64,000 nt of DNA from Natronosalvus caseinilyticus (GTDB lineage: Archaea; Halobacteriota; Halobacteria; Halobacteriales; Natrialbaceae), in the NCBI RefSeq assembly GCF_017357105.1, contig NZ_CP071596.1:3596001-3660000 (forward strand), in the 5' to 3' direction. Each line of letters begins with the position of its first letter. Within the stretch, counting starts at the first letter, position 1. Below, piece by piece: positions 43,083 through 51,146 of the stretch. Made by a program: the position numbers and the translations under genes. Under the pieces are notes generated by a model, which was given only the letters and a program-made list of their open reading frames with translations, made no database searches and had not been told where the DNA came from.

Positions 43083-43186
43083 CGATGCCGCGGCTGAACC
43101 AGTGAAATCGATGACGCAGCTGAGACAGTGAGACCGATGCCGTCGCTGAACCAACGAAACCGATGCCGCGGCTGAAACATTGAACT
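43083..43186. repeat. Four tandem copies of a 26-bp repeat
   Basis: Four adjacent units of exactly 26 bases (43083-43108, 43109-43134, 43135-43160, 43161-43186). Each starts CGATGccGCgGCTGAaaCA and continues with a TGAAAC-like end. Units differ at a handful of positions. The array lies 30 bases upstream of the YeeE/YedE gene pair and downstream of the acylase gene. It may be a regulatory array or a slippage product; no coding frame is open through it in a sensible way. Confidence 0.8.
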
Positions 43187-43215
43187 AGGGCCGCCCCCTT
43201 TCGAGGAGTACACCA

Positions 43216-43698
43216 ATGCCACTCGAGTCGCTCCTCCCGGCCGCACCGTTTCCCAACGGGATCGATCACTACGCCCTCGGCGGCGTCCTCGTCGGTCTCG
43301 GCGTCGTTATCATCTACCTCGCGACCGCCGTCGCCCCCGGCGCGAGCACCTTCCTCGAGTCGACGCTATCCTACGGCTCGTCGCTCTCGAGGCTCGACCG
43401 GTATCGGGCCTCTCGAGACTGGCGGGTCGTCTTCACCCTCGGCATCGTCTCCGGGGCGGCGCTCTACACGCTCGCGACCGGCGGCGGAGCCTGGGTGACG
43501 GCGGTCGCGCCGTGGCGGCTCCTTGTCGGCGGCGTGCTCATCGGGGTCGGCACCCGTCTCGGGAAGGGGTGCACCTCCGGTCACGGCGTCTGTGGCGTCG
43601 GGTCGGTCTCGAGCACGTCGTTCGTCGGCGTGCTCTCGTTCCTCCTCGTCGCGATCGTAACCGCGCAACTGGCGATGGCCGCGGGGGTGTCGCCGTGA
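43216..43698 (+). CDS. YeeE/YedE family protein, first half of a split pair
   Basis: 160 residues with about four helices. The diagnostic block is GVGTRLGKGCTSGHGVCGVGS, whose Cys and Gly pattern forms the thiosulfate-conducting constriction in YeeE/TsuA. Bacterial YeeE is one chain of twice this size; here the second half is a separate gene overlapping by 4 bases (GTGA). The pair probably forms a heterodimeric channel for thiosulfate or a sulfur compound. The acceptor enzyme (rhodanese or TusA-like) is not in the window. Confidence 0.88.
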   Translation: MPLESLLPAAPFPNGIDHYALGGVLVGLGVVIIYLATAVAPGASTFLESTLSYGSSLSRLDRYRASRDWRVVFTLGIVSGAALYTLATGGGAWVTAVAPWRLLVGGVLIGVGTRLGKGCTSGHGVCGVGSVSSTSFVGVLSFLLVAIVTAQLAMAAGVSP

Positions 43699-44189
43699 GT
43701 CCCAGCCCCGAGCCAGTCGCGGTCGTTCAGGACCACGAGCAGCATCCGCTGTTCCTGCCCGTCGTCTTCCTCGGTGGCCTCGTCTTCGGCGTCGGCCTCG
43801 CACTGAGCGAGATGGCGAAACCGGAGGTCGTCCTCTCGTTTCTCCAGTTCGAGGACTTCGGCCTCCTGTTCGTCATGTTCGGCGGCGCCGCCGTCACCGG
43901 CCTCGCCTTCTTCGGCGCGTCTCGAGTCCTCGGCCAGGCCCCGTTGACCGGCGTTCGCTACGGGCGACGGCTCAAGATCCTCGACAGGAACGTCGTCCTC
44001 GGCGGCGGCATCTTCGGCGTCGGCTGGGGACTGTCCGGGATCTGCCCCGGCGCCGCCTACGCCAGCCTGGGCATCGGCAACTACGCGATCCTCTGGGGAA
44101 TCGCCGGTATGTTCGTCGGCGCGTACCTCCAGGCCTACTGGCGGTCGTCGCCGGCGGTTGCGAAGACCGACGCGACGACGGCCGATTGA
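43695..44189 (+). CDS. YeeE/YedE family protein, second half of a split pair
   Basis: 164 residues with four to five helices and the block GGGIFGVGWGLSGICPGAA, the second Cys-containing repeat of the family. The start is a GTG at 43695 overlapping the preceding TGA (GTGA), a sign of translational coupling. Loop residues RYGRRLKILDRN precede the core. It is expected to pair with the preceding product as sulfur-compound permease. Confidence 0.88.
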   Translation: MSPSPEPVAVVQDHEQHPLFLPVVFLGGLVFGVGLALSEMAKPEVVLSFLQFEDFGLLFVMFGGAAVTGLAFFGASRVLGQAPLTGVRYGRRLKILDRNVVLGGGIFGVGWGLSGICPGAAYASLGIGNYAILWGIAGMFVGAYLQAYWRSSPAVAKTDATTAD

Positions 44190-44267
44190 CGAGTGACGAA
44201 CCCCGTACTGGCCGAGGCTGCGTTTGCCGGCATCACGGCTTCCCCGCTGGGTCTCGAACGTACTGGT

Positions 44268-44402
44268 ATGGTTCGCCTCTCGACGGTGCTCATCCTGCTC
44301 GGTATCGTGTTCGTGATCGCGCCGATCCCACCGGTCGGGATGATCCTGGCCGCGCTCTGTTTCGCGATCGGGTTGCCGCTTCGGTTCGTGTTCGACAAGT
44401 GA
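44268..44402 (+). CDS. 44-residue transporter-like membrane microprotein
   Basis: ATG at 44268 to TGA at 44400-44402 encodes two helices with a Pro-rich turn: VRLSTVLILLGIVFVIAPIP, then PVGMILAALCFAIGLPLRFVF. The pattern of Pro/Gly in a tiny hydrophobic protein is common in haloarchaea. It is 78 bases downstream of the YeeE/YedE pair on the same strand. A longer in-frame start (44193) adds residues without support. Function unknown. Confidence 0.7.
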   Translation: MVRLSTVLILLGIVFVIAPIPPVGMILAALCFAIGLPLRFVFDK

Positions 44403-44509
44403 GGGCGTCACTTCGTATTCGGCAAGCGAGTACGCTAGGGCAAGCACTCGAGTCCAGATATTACTATAAAAACTATAGTATATCTCGAGTCGCGTTCGCA
44501 TCGTTCAAG

Positions 44510-44520
44510 AACGCATAAAT
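44510..44520 (+). promoter_or_regulatory. TATA box of tyrS
   Basis: The AT-rich element aacgcataaat lies 24-34 bases before the ATG at 44544, consistent with a leaderless transcript. A second AT-rich palindromic stretch (actataaaaactatag, about 44465-44480) lies further upstream. Confidence 0.5.
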
Positions 44521-44543
44521 CCCTGCTCCGGTACCGTCCACGT

Positions 44544-45527
44544 ATGGACACCTACGACCTGATTACGCGGAACGTCGACGAGGTCGTCACCGACGAGGAG
44601 GTACACGAACTCGCCGCCGATCCGGCCGGCAAGCGCGTCTACGTCGGCTACGAACCCTCCGGCGTCTTGCACCTGGGCCACCTGCTCACCGCCAACAAGC
44701 TCATCGACCTCCAGGAGGCCGGCATGGAGGTCATCGTCCTGCTCGCGGACGTCCACGCCTACCTCAACGGAAAGGGGACGTTCGAGGAAATTCGGGACAC
44801 CGCCGAGCAGATGCGCGCGCAGTTCCTCGCCTACGGCCTCGACGAGTCCCAGACCGAGTTCGTCTACGGCTCGAGCTACCAGCTCGAGGACGACTACGTG
44901 CTGGACCTCCACGAACTCGAGCTGTCGACGACGCTGAATCGCGCCCAGCGAGCGATGGCGGAGTTACAATCGGGGGAGACCGCGAAAGTCAGCCACGTCG
45001 TCTACCCGCTGATGCAAGCGCTGGACATCGAGTACCTCGACCTCGACCTCGCCGTCGGCGGGATGGACCAGCGCAAGGTCCACATGCTGATGCGCGAGGA
45101 ACTCCCCGAACTGGGCTACGAGGCCCGTCCGTGTCTCCACACGCCCATCGTCGCCGACCTCACGACCGGCGAGGGGAAGATGTCCTCGAGCCAGGGCGTC
45201 ACCATCTCGATGGAGGATTCGGCCAACGATCTCGAGGAGAAGGTGAACTCGGCGTTCTGTCCGCCGACCCGCGACCCGGAGGGCGACCTCGAGAACCCCG
45301 TCCTCGAACTGTTCGAGTACCACGTCTTCCCCCGATTCGAGACCGTGCTCGTCGAGCGCCCCGAGAAGTACGGCGGGGACCTCGAGTACGGGAGCTACGA
45401 GGACCTGGCGAGCGACCTCGAGTCGGGCGAACTCCACCCCGCGGACGCGAAGGGAACGCTCGCAAGCTACCTCGACGAGTTGATCGCGCCGGGTCGCGAG
45501 AAACTGCGCGAACTTCGCGAAGCCTGA
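44544..45527 (+). CDS. tyrS: Tyrosyl-tRNA synthetase
   Basis: 327 residues, archaeal class I type. Signatures are GYEPSGVLHLGHLLTANKL (HLGH, the HIGH motif), the tyrosine pocket in DVHAYLNGKG, GGMDQRKVHMLMRE, and GKMSSSQGVTISM (KMSKS motif). The C-terminal domain is the short archaeal form without an S4 domain, as expected. The likely promoter is described separately. 199 bases to the convergent dpsA gene hold no gene. Confidence 0.97.
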   Translation: MDTYDLITRNVDEVVTDEEVHELAADPAGKRVYVGYEPSGVLHLGHLLTANKLIDLQEAGMEVIVLLADVHAYLNGKGTFEEIRDTAEQMRAQFLAYGLDESQTEFVYGSSYQLEDDYVLDLHELELSTTLNRAQRAMAELQSGETAKVSHVVYPLMQALDIEYLDLDLAVGGMDQRKVHMLMREELPELGYEARPCLHTPIVADLTTGEGKMSSSQGVTISMEDSANDLEEKVNSAFCPPTRDPEGDLENPVLELFEYHVFPRFETVLVERPEKYGGDLEYGSYEDLASDLESGELHPADAKGTLASYLDELIAPGREKLRELREA

Positions 45528-45726
45528 GACGAATCGTCGCAGGGACCGCGATAGCCGGTGGGTAACCCAGTTCGCGGCCGAGAAGTCGGCTCGTCCGTAC
45601 ACGTAGCATTTCTGGGGACGTTCGTACGTCGAGCATCGAGTCCCGAGTCTCGACGCTCACGGGAAGCGAAAAACGATGAGAAAGTGGTCGTCGACGAGAT
45701 CGTTCACCAGGTCGGCTCGCGACTGC

Positions 45727-46272
45727 TCAGTGAGTCGCGTCCTCGAGCACGAGGGTTTCGTCCTCGAGGTAGTGCTCGAAGTGGTGGGCGTCGTCCTCGA
45801 CGTCGACGAGGATCTCCCGGAGGATCTGGGCGGTCGCGTGATCCCCGAGGTTCGTCGCGAGTTCGATGCTGTCGCGCATCGACTCGATGATCTCCCCGTA
45901 AATCTCGAGGTCGTTCTCCATCATCGTGCGGAGGTCGTAGACGTCCTCGCCCTCGAACTCGACGGTCGCGCGGTCCTCGAGATTCGAGGGACCCGAAACC
46001 GGGACGCCGCCCAGCGCCTGTGCACGCTCGGCGATCAGGTCGGCGCCCACCTCGGCGTGTTCGTAGGCCTCCTCGAAGAAGAGGTGCAGGTCGCGGAACT
46101 CCGCACCCTCGACGACCCAGTGGTGCTTCTTGAGCTGGTGGTACAGCACGTACGAGTTCGCGAGCTCCGTGTTCAGCGCGTCGACGACCTGCTCGGCCTT
46201 CTCCTGGTCGAGTCGCAGCGCGTTCTCCTCGACGGTGTCGGCCTGCTGGCGGACGGTCTTTTGAGTGCTCAT
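45727..46272 (-). CDS. dpsA: DNA-starvation/ferritin-like protein DpsA
   Basis: 181 residues. The Dps four-helix bundle includes LNTELANSYVLYHQLKKHHWVVEG and FRDLHLFFEEAYEHAEVGADLIAERAQALGG, giving His, Asp and Glu ligands of the inter-subunit ferroxidase site. It forms a 12-mer that oxidises and stores iron and protects DNA. The start is preceded by GGAGGTGGG, a rare clear Shine-Dalgarno sequence in this window (3 bases of spacer). A TTAAAG box sits about 27 bases upstream of it, and a large imperfect inverted repeat lies at 46321-46371. Confidence 0.95.
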   Translation of the reverse strand: MSTQKTVRQQADTVEENALRLDQEKAEQVVDALNTELANSYVLYHQLKKHHWVVEGAEFRDLHLFFEEAYEHAEVGADLIAERAQALGGVPVSGPSNLEDRATVEFEGEDVYDLRTMMENDLEIYGEIIESMRDSIELATNLGDHATAQILREILVDVEDDAHHFEHYLEDETLVLEDATH

Positions 46273-46320
46273 CCCACCTCCGGCTACGTCGTCATCCCTC
46301 TTAAAGCCTTTCCATTAGAA

Positions 46321-46371
46321 AATAATTCTTCTCGAGGAAGAACCAGATTTTACGACATCGAGAAAATTATT
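46321..46371. promoter_or_regulatory. Imperfect inverted repeat upstream of dpsA
   Basis: AATAATTcTTCTCGA (46321-46335) faces TCGAGAAAATTATT (46358-46371), complementary except for one extra base in the first arm. The spacer is 22 bases. It is 49-99 bases upstream of dpsA and about 100 bases before the kinase gene on the other strand. It could be a binding site for an iron/redox regulator. Confidence 0.4.
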
Positions 46372-46475
46372 GCTCGAGATCGAATTCTCGACCCGGTTTC
46401 CCGCTCGGTGCTCGAGCCTGTGAGCCACGCACTCGAACCCGGAACACTATACTCGAGGACCACCGATCCGCCCGT

Positions 46476-47438
46476 ATGAACGCTTCCGTCCTCGTCGCCG
46501 GCGAAACGCTGGTCGACTTCCTCCCCGACCGACCGGGACCGCTCTCGACCGTCGGCCGGTTCGAACGCCGACCTGGTGGTGCACCAGCGAACGTCGCCGT
46601 CGCGCTCGCTCGTCTCGAGCACGACCCCGCCCTCTGGACGCGCGTGGGCGACGACCCCTTCGGTCACTACCTGGTGGACGTCCTCGCCGACCACGGCCTC
46701 CCCGACAACTTCGTCGAGGTCGATCACGATGCGCAGACGACGCTCGCGTTCGTCACCCACGACGAGTCGGGCGACCGGACGTTCTCGTTCTACCGCGACG
46801 GGACCGCCGACACGCGCCTCGCACCCGGAACCGTCGACGACGACGCCCTCGACTCGCTCGAGTGGGTCCACACCGGCGGCGTCACCCTCTCGAGTGGCCG
46901 CTCGCGCGAGGCGACCCTCGAGTTGCTCGAGCGCGCCCAGGAATCGGGCTGTACGACCTCCTTCGATCCGAACCACCGACCCGAACTCTGGCCGGACCCG
47001 AAGACGTTCGAGCGAATCGGCCGAGAGGCACTCGCGGCGACCGACGTCTGTAAGGCCACCGTCGAGGAACTCGAGGCCCTCGGCTGTGTGGGCGAGACGC
47101 CGGAAGCCGTCGCCCGCGACGCCCTCGACTGCGGTCCCCACACCGTCTTTCTGACGCGCGGGAGCGAGGGCGCGATGGTGGTGACGGACGCGACGGCACC
47201 GACGCCCGAGGCCGTCTTCGAGCACCCCGGATTCGAGGTCGACGTCGTCGATACGACTGGCGCTGGCGACGCGTTCGTCGCCGGACTCGTTGCCTCGCTT
47301 CGCGAGGGACGTGGACTCGAGGAGACCCTGACCTTCGCCAGCGCGGTGGCCGCTCGGGCGACGACCGAGCCGGGGGCGATGACGGCACTCCCGACCCGGG
47401 ACGAGGTCCAGCAGTGGCTGGACGCTGCGGACTCGTGA
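46476..47438 (+). CDS. PfkB family carbohydrate kinase
   Basis: 320 residues. Ribokinase-like fold: GGAPANVAVALARL (substrate lid), TSFDPNHRPELWPDP, and the C-terminal DTTGAGDAFVAGLVASL with the catalytic Asp. The start MNASVLVAGETLVDFLPDRPG is typical of fructokinases of haloarchaea. It phosphorylates a sugar, most likely fructose or a keto-sugar; this is not proven. Divergent from dpsA. Confidence 0.9.
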   Translation: MNASVLVAGETLVDFLPDRPGPLSTVGRFERRPGGAPANVAVALARLEHDPALWTRVGDDPFGHYLVDVLADHGLPDNFVEVDHDAQTTLAFVTHDESGDRTFSFYRDGTADTRLAPGTVDDDALDSLEWVHTGGVTLSSGRSREATLELLERAQESGCTTSFDPNHRPELWPDPKTFERIGREALAATDVCKATVEELEALGCVGETPEAVARDALDCGPHTVFLTRGSEGAMVVTDATAPTPEAVFEHPGFEVDVVDTTGAGDAFVAGLVASLREGRGLEETLTFASAVAARATTEPGAMTALPTRDEVQQWLDAADS

Positions 47439-47472
47439 CGCCCCGACTCACAGCGATTGCGGGTGGTCACCC

Positions 47473-47949
47473 GTGAGCCACCGAGCCACGACGCGAGCGA
47501 TCGAGAGACGGCTCTGTGACGAGCACGGAGGGGTTCTGCGGCGCCTCGAGGCGTGTGCGGACGCCGTCTCCCAGGCGTGGCCAGCCGAGACCGTCACCGA
47601 ACGAGCGGCCGTCGTCGACCCCCTGCGAGCCGAACTCGAGGCGTCTGGACTCCTGCAGGCCTTTCCGCCGCTCCTCGATGACCTGGTCGAATCGGCGGGG
47701 TACGCCCTGCCCGCACGACCGGTTGCGGCCCCGCCGTACGTCGTCGTGACGAGTCGCGGTCCGTTGCTCCGGGCGACCGTCGAGCCGGGACGACTCGTCG
47801 TTCGCCTCGACGTCTTTGGTCTCGAGCGCGAGCGTGAGTACGAGTATGAGTGCGAGTGTGAGTGTGAATGCGAGTGCGAACACGAACGAGATTCGGGGCC
47901 GGCGTACCGTCGGCTCGAGTCCGTCTCCGTGGCTGTCGAACTGCATTGA
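47473..47949 (+). CDS. Haloarchaeal protein with alternating Glu-Cys run
   Basis: 158 residues with a GTG start. The first 115 residues look like a small helical plus beta domain (ERRLCDEHGGVLRRLEACADAVSQAW; PPYVVVTSRGPLLRATVEPGRLVVRLDVF). It is then followed by EREYEYECECECECECEHE, a run of Glu alternating with Tyr and five Cys, coded by repeated GAGTGY hexanucleotides (about 47822-47885). The run could chelate metal but more likely reflects slippage. It lies 34 bases after the PfkB kinase gene. Function unknown. Confidence 0.7.
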   Translation: MSHRATTRAIERRLCDEHGGVLRRLEACADAVSQAWPAETVTERAAVVDPLRAELEASGLLQAFPPLLDDLVESAGYALPARPVAAPPYVVVTSRGPLLRATVEPGRLVVRLDVFGLEREREYEYECECECECECEHERDSGPAYRRLESVSVAVELH

Positions 47950-48054
47950 TCGCGGTGGTCGCTCAGATCGCCGAGTCCGTCACGAAAGCCGGGCAACCGC
48001 TACGAGACTGGCTGGGCGATACCTATTAAACCCGTGCGTGTGAGTCTCAGGCTA

Positions 48055-48531
48055 ATGCATCCGCGTGCAGCGACCTTCGTCGCACAGGCTCGAGAGGAGT
48101 ACGGGTTCGATCCGGCCGTCGAGGAGTTTCCGGAAGGGACGAAGACGGCTGCCGACGCCGCCGAAGCCGTCGGCTGCGACGTCGCTCAGATCGCGAGTTC
48201 GCTGGCGTTCGACGCCGACGGCGACCTCGTGGTGGCGGTCACGAGCGGCGCGAATCGGGTCGACGAAGGTGCACTGGCCGAGGCCGTCGGCGTCACGCCC
48301 GAGACCGTCGAGATGGCCGATCCGGAGCGAATCAAGTCCCGGCTGGGCTGGTCGATCGGCGGCGTCCCACCGTTCTGTCACGACCGGCCCGTCCCAATGT
48401 ACCTCGACGAAACGCTGCTCGAGTTCGAGACGGTCTGGGCGGCGGCCGGAACGCCTACAGCGGTGTTTCCGATCGATCCGACGGAACTCGAGAACCTGAC
48501 GAACGCCCAGGTTGTCTCGGTGGTCGAGTGA
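48055..48531 (+). CDS. YbaK/EbsC family aminoacyl-tRNA deacylase-like protein
   Basis: 158 residues. The fold is recognisable by EFPEGTKTAADAAEAVGCD, LVVAVTSGANRVDEGALAEA, RLGWSIGGVPPFCHD (the GxxPP loop) and TAVFPIDPTEL. YbaK proteins edit mischarged Cys- or Ala-tRNA(Pro). The segment QIASSLAFDADGDLVV aligns with QIvKSLvF, so the usual catalytic Lys appears to be Ser. This may mean a different substrate. ATG at 48055 is preferred over one at 48034. Confidence 0.85.
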   Translation: MHPRAATFVAQAREEYGFDPAVEEFPEGTKTAADAAEAVGCDVAQIASSLAFDADGDLVVAVTSGANRVDEGALAEAVGVTPETVEMADPERIKSRLGWSIGGVPPFCHDRPVPMYLDETLLEFETVWAAAGTPTAVFPIDPTELENLTNAQVVSVVE

Positions 48532-48647
48532 ATCGCGTTCGTTCTCACGCAGGCCCGTCTCGTCTAGTGGTGTTCCAAGCCAGACCTGATGAGAGAAACC
48601 AGGAGTTGTCGTCCGGTTCTTCTCAGCGGTCGACGTTTGGAAGCGTA

Positions 48648-48770
48648 TTATTCGTCCAGTAACATCGGGTGATCGACGGGGGCGCGCGTCACCAGTCCAT
48701 CGGCAGCGAGTCGCAGTGAGGAACCGTCCGGCGCAGACTCAATCGAGACCCGTTCTAATAATCTACCCCC
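48648..48770 (-). other. Possible remnant of a coding sequence (no start codon)
   Basis: The minus-strand frame ending at a TAA at 48648-48650 reads like a haloarchaeal protein C-terminus (ERVSIESAPDGSSLRLAAD, then GLVTRAPVDHPMLLDE). It has no ATG or GTG start in a sensible position: upstream the frame runs into the AT-rich promoter of znuA. It may be a gene fragment or chance. Confidence 0.25.
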
Positions 48771-48800
48771 GTGTTTCTGCCACGAGTTATTAATATTGGC

Positions 48801-48828
48801 CGTCGATATAATAACACTTTTATCGACG
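48801..48828. promoter_or_regulatory. Perfect 8-bp inverted repeat in the zinc importer promoter
   Basis: CGTCGATA (48801-48808) and TATCGACG (48821-48828) are exact complements with a 12-base AT-rich spacer (taataacacttt) that contains TATA-like sequence. The repeat ends 18 bases before the znuA start. A repressor bound here would cover the core promoter. A zinc-responsive repressor is the obvious candidate, which is an inference from the operon it precedes. Confidence 0.55.
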
Positions 48829-48845
48829 TGACCGCTGGTGGAGGT

Positions 48846-50342
48846 ATGGAACTGACACGCCGACGTGTACTGGGTCGTGGTGCGACGGCTCTCGGTATCG
48901 GTGCGTTTGCAGGGTGTCTGAGCGAACCCGGGGACGAGACCGACGGCAGTGGGTCCGACGACGTCACCGGATATGCCGCCTTCTTCCCGCTCTGGGACTG
49001 GACGAACGAGGTGGTTGGCGAGGTGGGATCGTTCGAGGACCCCGTCGACGCCGGCCAGTTGGGTCACGGCTGGAGCCCCGAGGGCGATCTAGTTCGAACC
49101 GTCGCCGAAACCGACGCGTTCGTCTACTTTGACTCGCCCGAATTCACCTGGGCACAGGACATCGCCGCCCAACTCGAGGCGGAAGCGGACGGAACCGACG
49201 TGGCGGTCATAGACGCGCTCGCGGGCGTTTCTGAAGAACAGTTTCTGTCGTTTTCGGGTGATGATCACGGTCACGACCACGACGACCACGACGACCACGA
49301 CGACCACGACGATCACGGCGACGCCGACCACGAAAATGACAGTCACGATGATCACGACGATCACGACGATCACGACCACGAGGGCGAGGGTGACCACGAC
49401 GGAGAATCGCACTCCGTCGAGACCGTCGAACTACACACCTCCTCGGGCGAGGTAACCGCCAACTGGCACGGCGACCACTGGGACGGCGGCATTCCATCCG
49501 TTCCAGTCGACGGATCGATCACACTCGAGGTGGCACTCGAAGCCGACGGCGAGGAGCTATCGCTCGAGGACGACGAATCCGCCCACCTCGAGGCCCGAGT
49601 CCCCGACGACGCGTCGACGGACGTCCTCGAGCTCCACGTGGACGGCCAGACCGTCGAACTACGCGGACGCGAGGAAGGACACACGCGCCTCGTCTTCGAA
49701 CTCCGACGAGAGAGCGAACCCGTCTGGGACTCGAGCGCCGACCCGCTCCGCGTCGAGGTCGCCGCCGACGCCGGGTCCGGGATGACCGCCTTCCACGACC
49801 CGCACGTCTGGCTCGACCCCGTGCTCGCCGCGGACGTCGTTCACGCCATCGCCGACGGACTCGCTGAGGTTGCACCCGACGACGCGGACACCTTCGAGGC
49901 CAACGGCGAGGCATACGCCGAACGCCTCGCCGAGGTCGACGAGCAGTTTCGGGCGCTCGTCGACGAGGCCGACCTCGAGGTCGCCGTCCTCGCCGGCCAC
50001 GACTCGTTCCGGTACCTCGAGCGCCGGTACGGCTTCGAACTCCACTCGCCGGTCGGCGTCTCACCCGAGGAGTCCCCGAGCCCTGGCGAGATCGCCGAGA
50101 CGATCGAACTCGTCGACGAACGCGGTATCGACACGATCCTCTACGATCCGTTCGAGGTTCCCGAGGGCGAGGTCCCGCCGCTCGCCGAGACCATCGTCGA
50201 GGACAGTCAGGCGACCGAGACGGCGCCGCTGACGCCCGTTGGAGGCACGATGGCCGTGTGGAACGAACGCGGCTGGGGCTGGGTCGAACAGATGGAGGAC
50301 CTGAACCTGCCGTCGCTCCGGGCGGCCCTCAAAGCCGAGTGA
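48846..50342 (+). CDS. znuA: Zinc ABC transporter substrate-binding lipoprotein with inserted domain
   Basis: 498 residues. A Tat lipoprotein signal (TRRRVLGRGATALGIGAFAGC) has its lipobox Cys at 24. TroA-like lobes flank a His/Asp-rich loop (about 138-190, dominated by HDD repeats) and an additional beta-rich region of about 120 residues (190-312) that is not part of the usual ZnuA. Zinc ligands expected from the family are H74 (LGHGW), H317/H320 (FHDPHVWLDP), H385 (AGHDSFRY) and D434 (YDPF). The last is Asp rather than His, as is common. It precedes the ATPase gene, whose ATG overlaps its TGA by one base. The promoter has a strong palindrome. Confidence 0.9.
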   Translation: MELTRRRVLGRGATALGIGAFAGCLSEPGDETDGSGSDDVTGYAAFFPLWDWTNEVVGEVGSFEDPVDAGQLGHGWSPEGDLVRTVAETDAFVYFDSPEFTWAQDIAAQLEAEADGTDVAVIDALAGVSEEQFLSFSGDDHGHDHDDHDDHDDHDDHGDADHENDSHDDHDDHDDHDHEGEGDHDGESHSVETVELHTSSGEVTANWHGDHWDGGIPSVPVDGSITLEVALEADGEELSLEDDESAHLEARVPDDASTDVLELHVDGQTVELRGREEGHTRLVFELRRESEPVWDSSADPLRVEVAADAGSGMTAFHDPHVWLDPVLAADVVHAIADGLAEVAPDDADTFEANGEAYAERLAEVDEQFRALVDEADLEVAVLAGHDSFRYLERRYGFELHSPVGVSPEESPSPGEIAETIELVDERGIDTILYDPFEVPEGEVPPLAETIVEDSQATETAPLTPVGGTMAVWNERGWGWVEQMEDLNLPSLRAALKAE

Positions 50343-51145
50343 TGTCCCTCGAACACCAGCACAAAAGTGCAAGAACTAACTCCCTCGCGGGCGGAGAGTC
50401 GACAGTGACTTCCGCGGTCGACGTTCGCGACGTGTCGTTCGCCTACGGCGAGACGCCGGTCGTGAAAGACGTCTCGCTGACTATCGAGGAAGGCGAGTTC
50501 CTTGGATTGATCGGCCCCAACGGCTCCGGCAAGACGACACTCTTGCACCTGATGCTCGGCCTCCTCGAGCCCGACAGCGGTTCGATCGACCTCTTCGGCG
50601 AACCGGTCGATCAGTTCGCCGACGGCGAGCGTATCGGCTACGTCTCCCAGCAGTCGACCGAACAGGGCGGTTCGATGCCCGTCACGGTTCGCGAGGCGGT
50701 GACCATGGGACGGTTCGCCCACGCGGGCCACGCGCGGCTGACCGAGGAGGATCGCGCGATCGTCGAGGACGCCCTCGACACCGTCGGTATCACCGACATC
50801 GCGGACCGGCGCGTCACCCAGTTATCGGGCGGCCAGCGCCAGCGGGCGTTCATCGCCCGTGCGCTCGCGAGCGAGGCGGATTTGCTCGCGCTGGACGAAC
50901 CCACCGTTGGCGTCGACGCCGAGTCCCGGGACGCGTTCTACCAGTTGCTCGAGTCGCTCAACGAGTTGGGGATCACGATCATCCTCATCGAGCACGACAT
51001 CGGCGTCGTCACGGACCGCGCCTCGAGAATCGCCTGCATCAACACGGAACTGTACCACCACGGCGACACGGAATCGTTCGTCGAGAGCGACGCGCTCGCC
51101 GAGGCCTACGGGGCGACGGGACAGATCGTCCACCACGATCACTGA
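50342..51145 (+). CDS. znuC: Metal ABC transporter ATP-binding protein
   Basis: 267 residues. Walker A GPNGSGKTT, Q-loop VSQQST, ABC signature LSGGQRQRAFIARALA, Walker B LLALDEPTVGVD and the H-loop IEHDIGVV are all present. An N-terminal extension of about 30 residues (MSLEHQHKSARTNSLAGG) is not part of the ATPase fold. It is translationally coupled to znuA (TGATG overlap) and 1 base before the permease ATG. Powers zinc uptake with the neighbours. Confidence 0.93.
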   Translation: MSLEHQHKSARTNSLAGGESTVTSAVDVRDVSFAYGETPVVKDVSLTIEEGEFLGLIGPNGSGKTTLLHLMLGLLEPDSGSIDLFGEPVDQFADGERIGYVSQQSTEQGGSMPVTVREAVTMGRFAHAGHARLTEEDRAIVEDALDTVGITDIADRRVTQLSGGQRQRAFIARALASEADLLALDEPTVGVDAESRDAFYQLLESLNELGITIILIEHDIGVVTDRASRIACINTELYHHGDTESFVESDALAEAYGATGQIVHHDH

Positions 51146-51146
51146 G

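Noticed and set aside
49262-49385. CACGACGACCAC repeats considered as a tandem DNA repeat element
   Set aside because: They code in frame for the His/Asp-rich metal loop of ZnuA.
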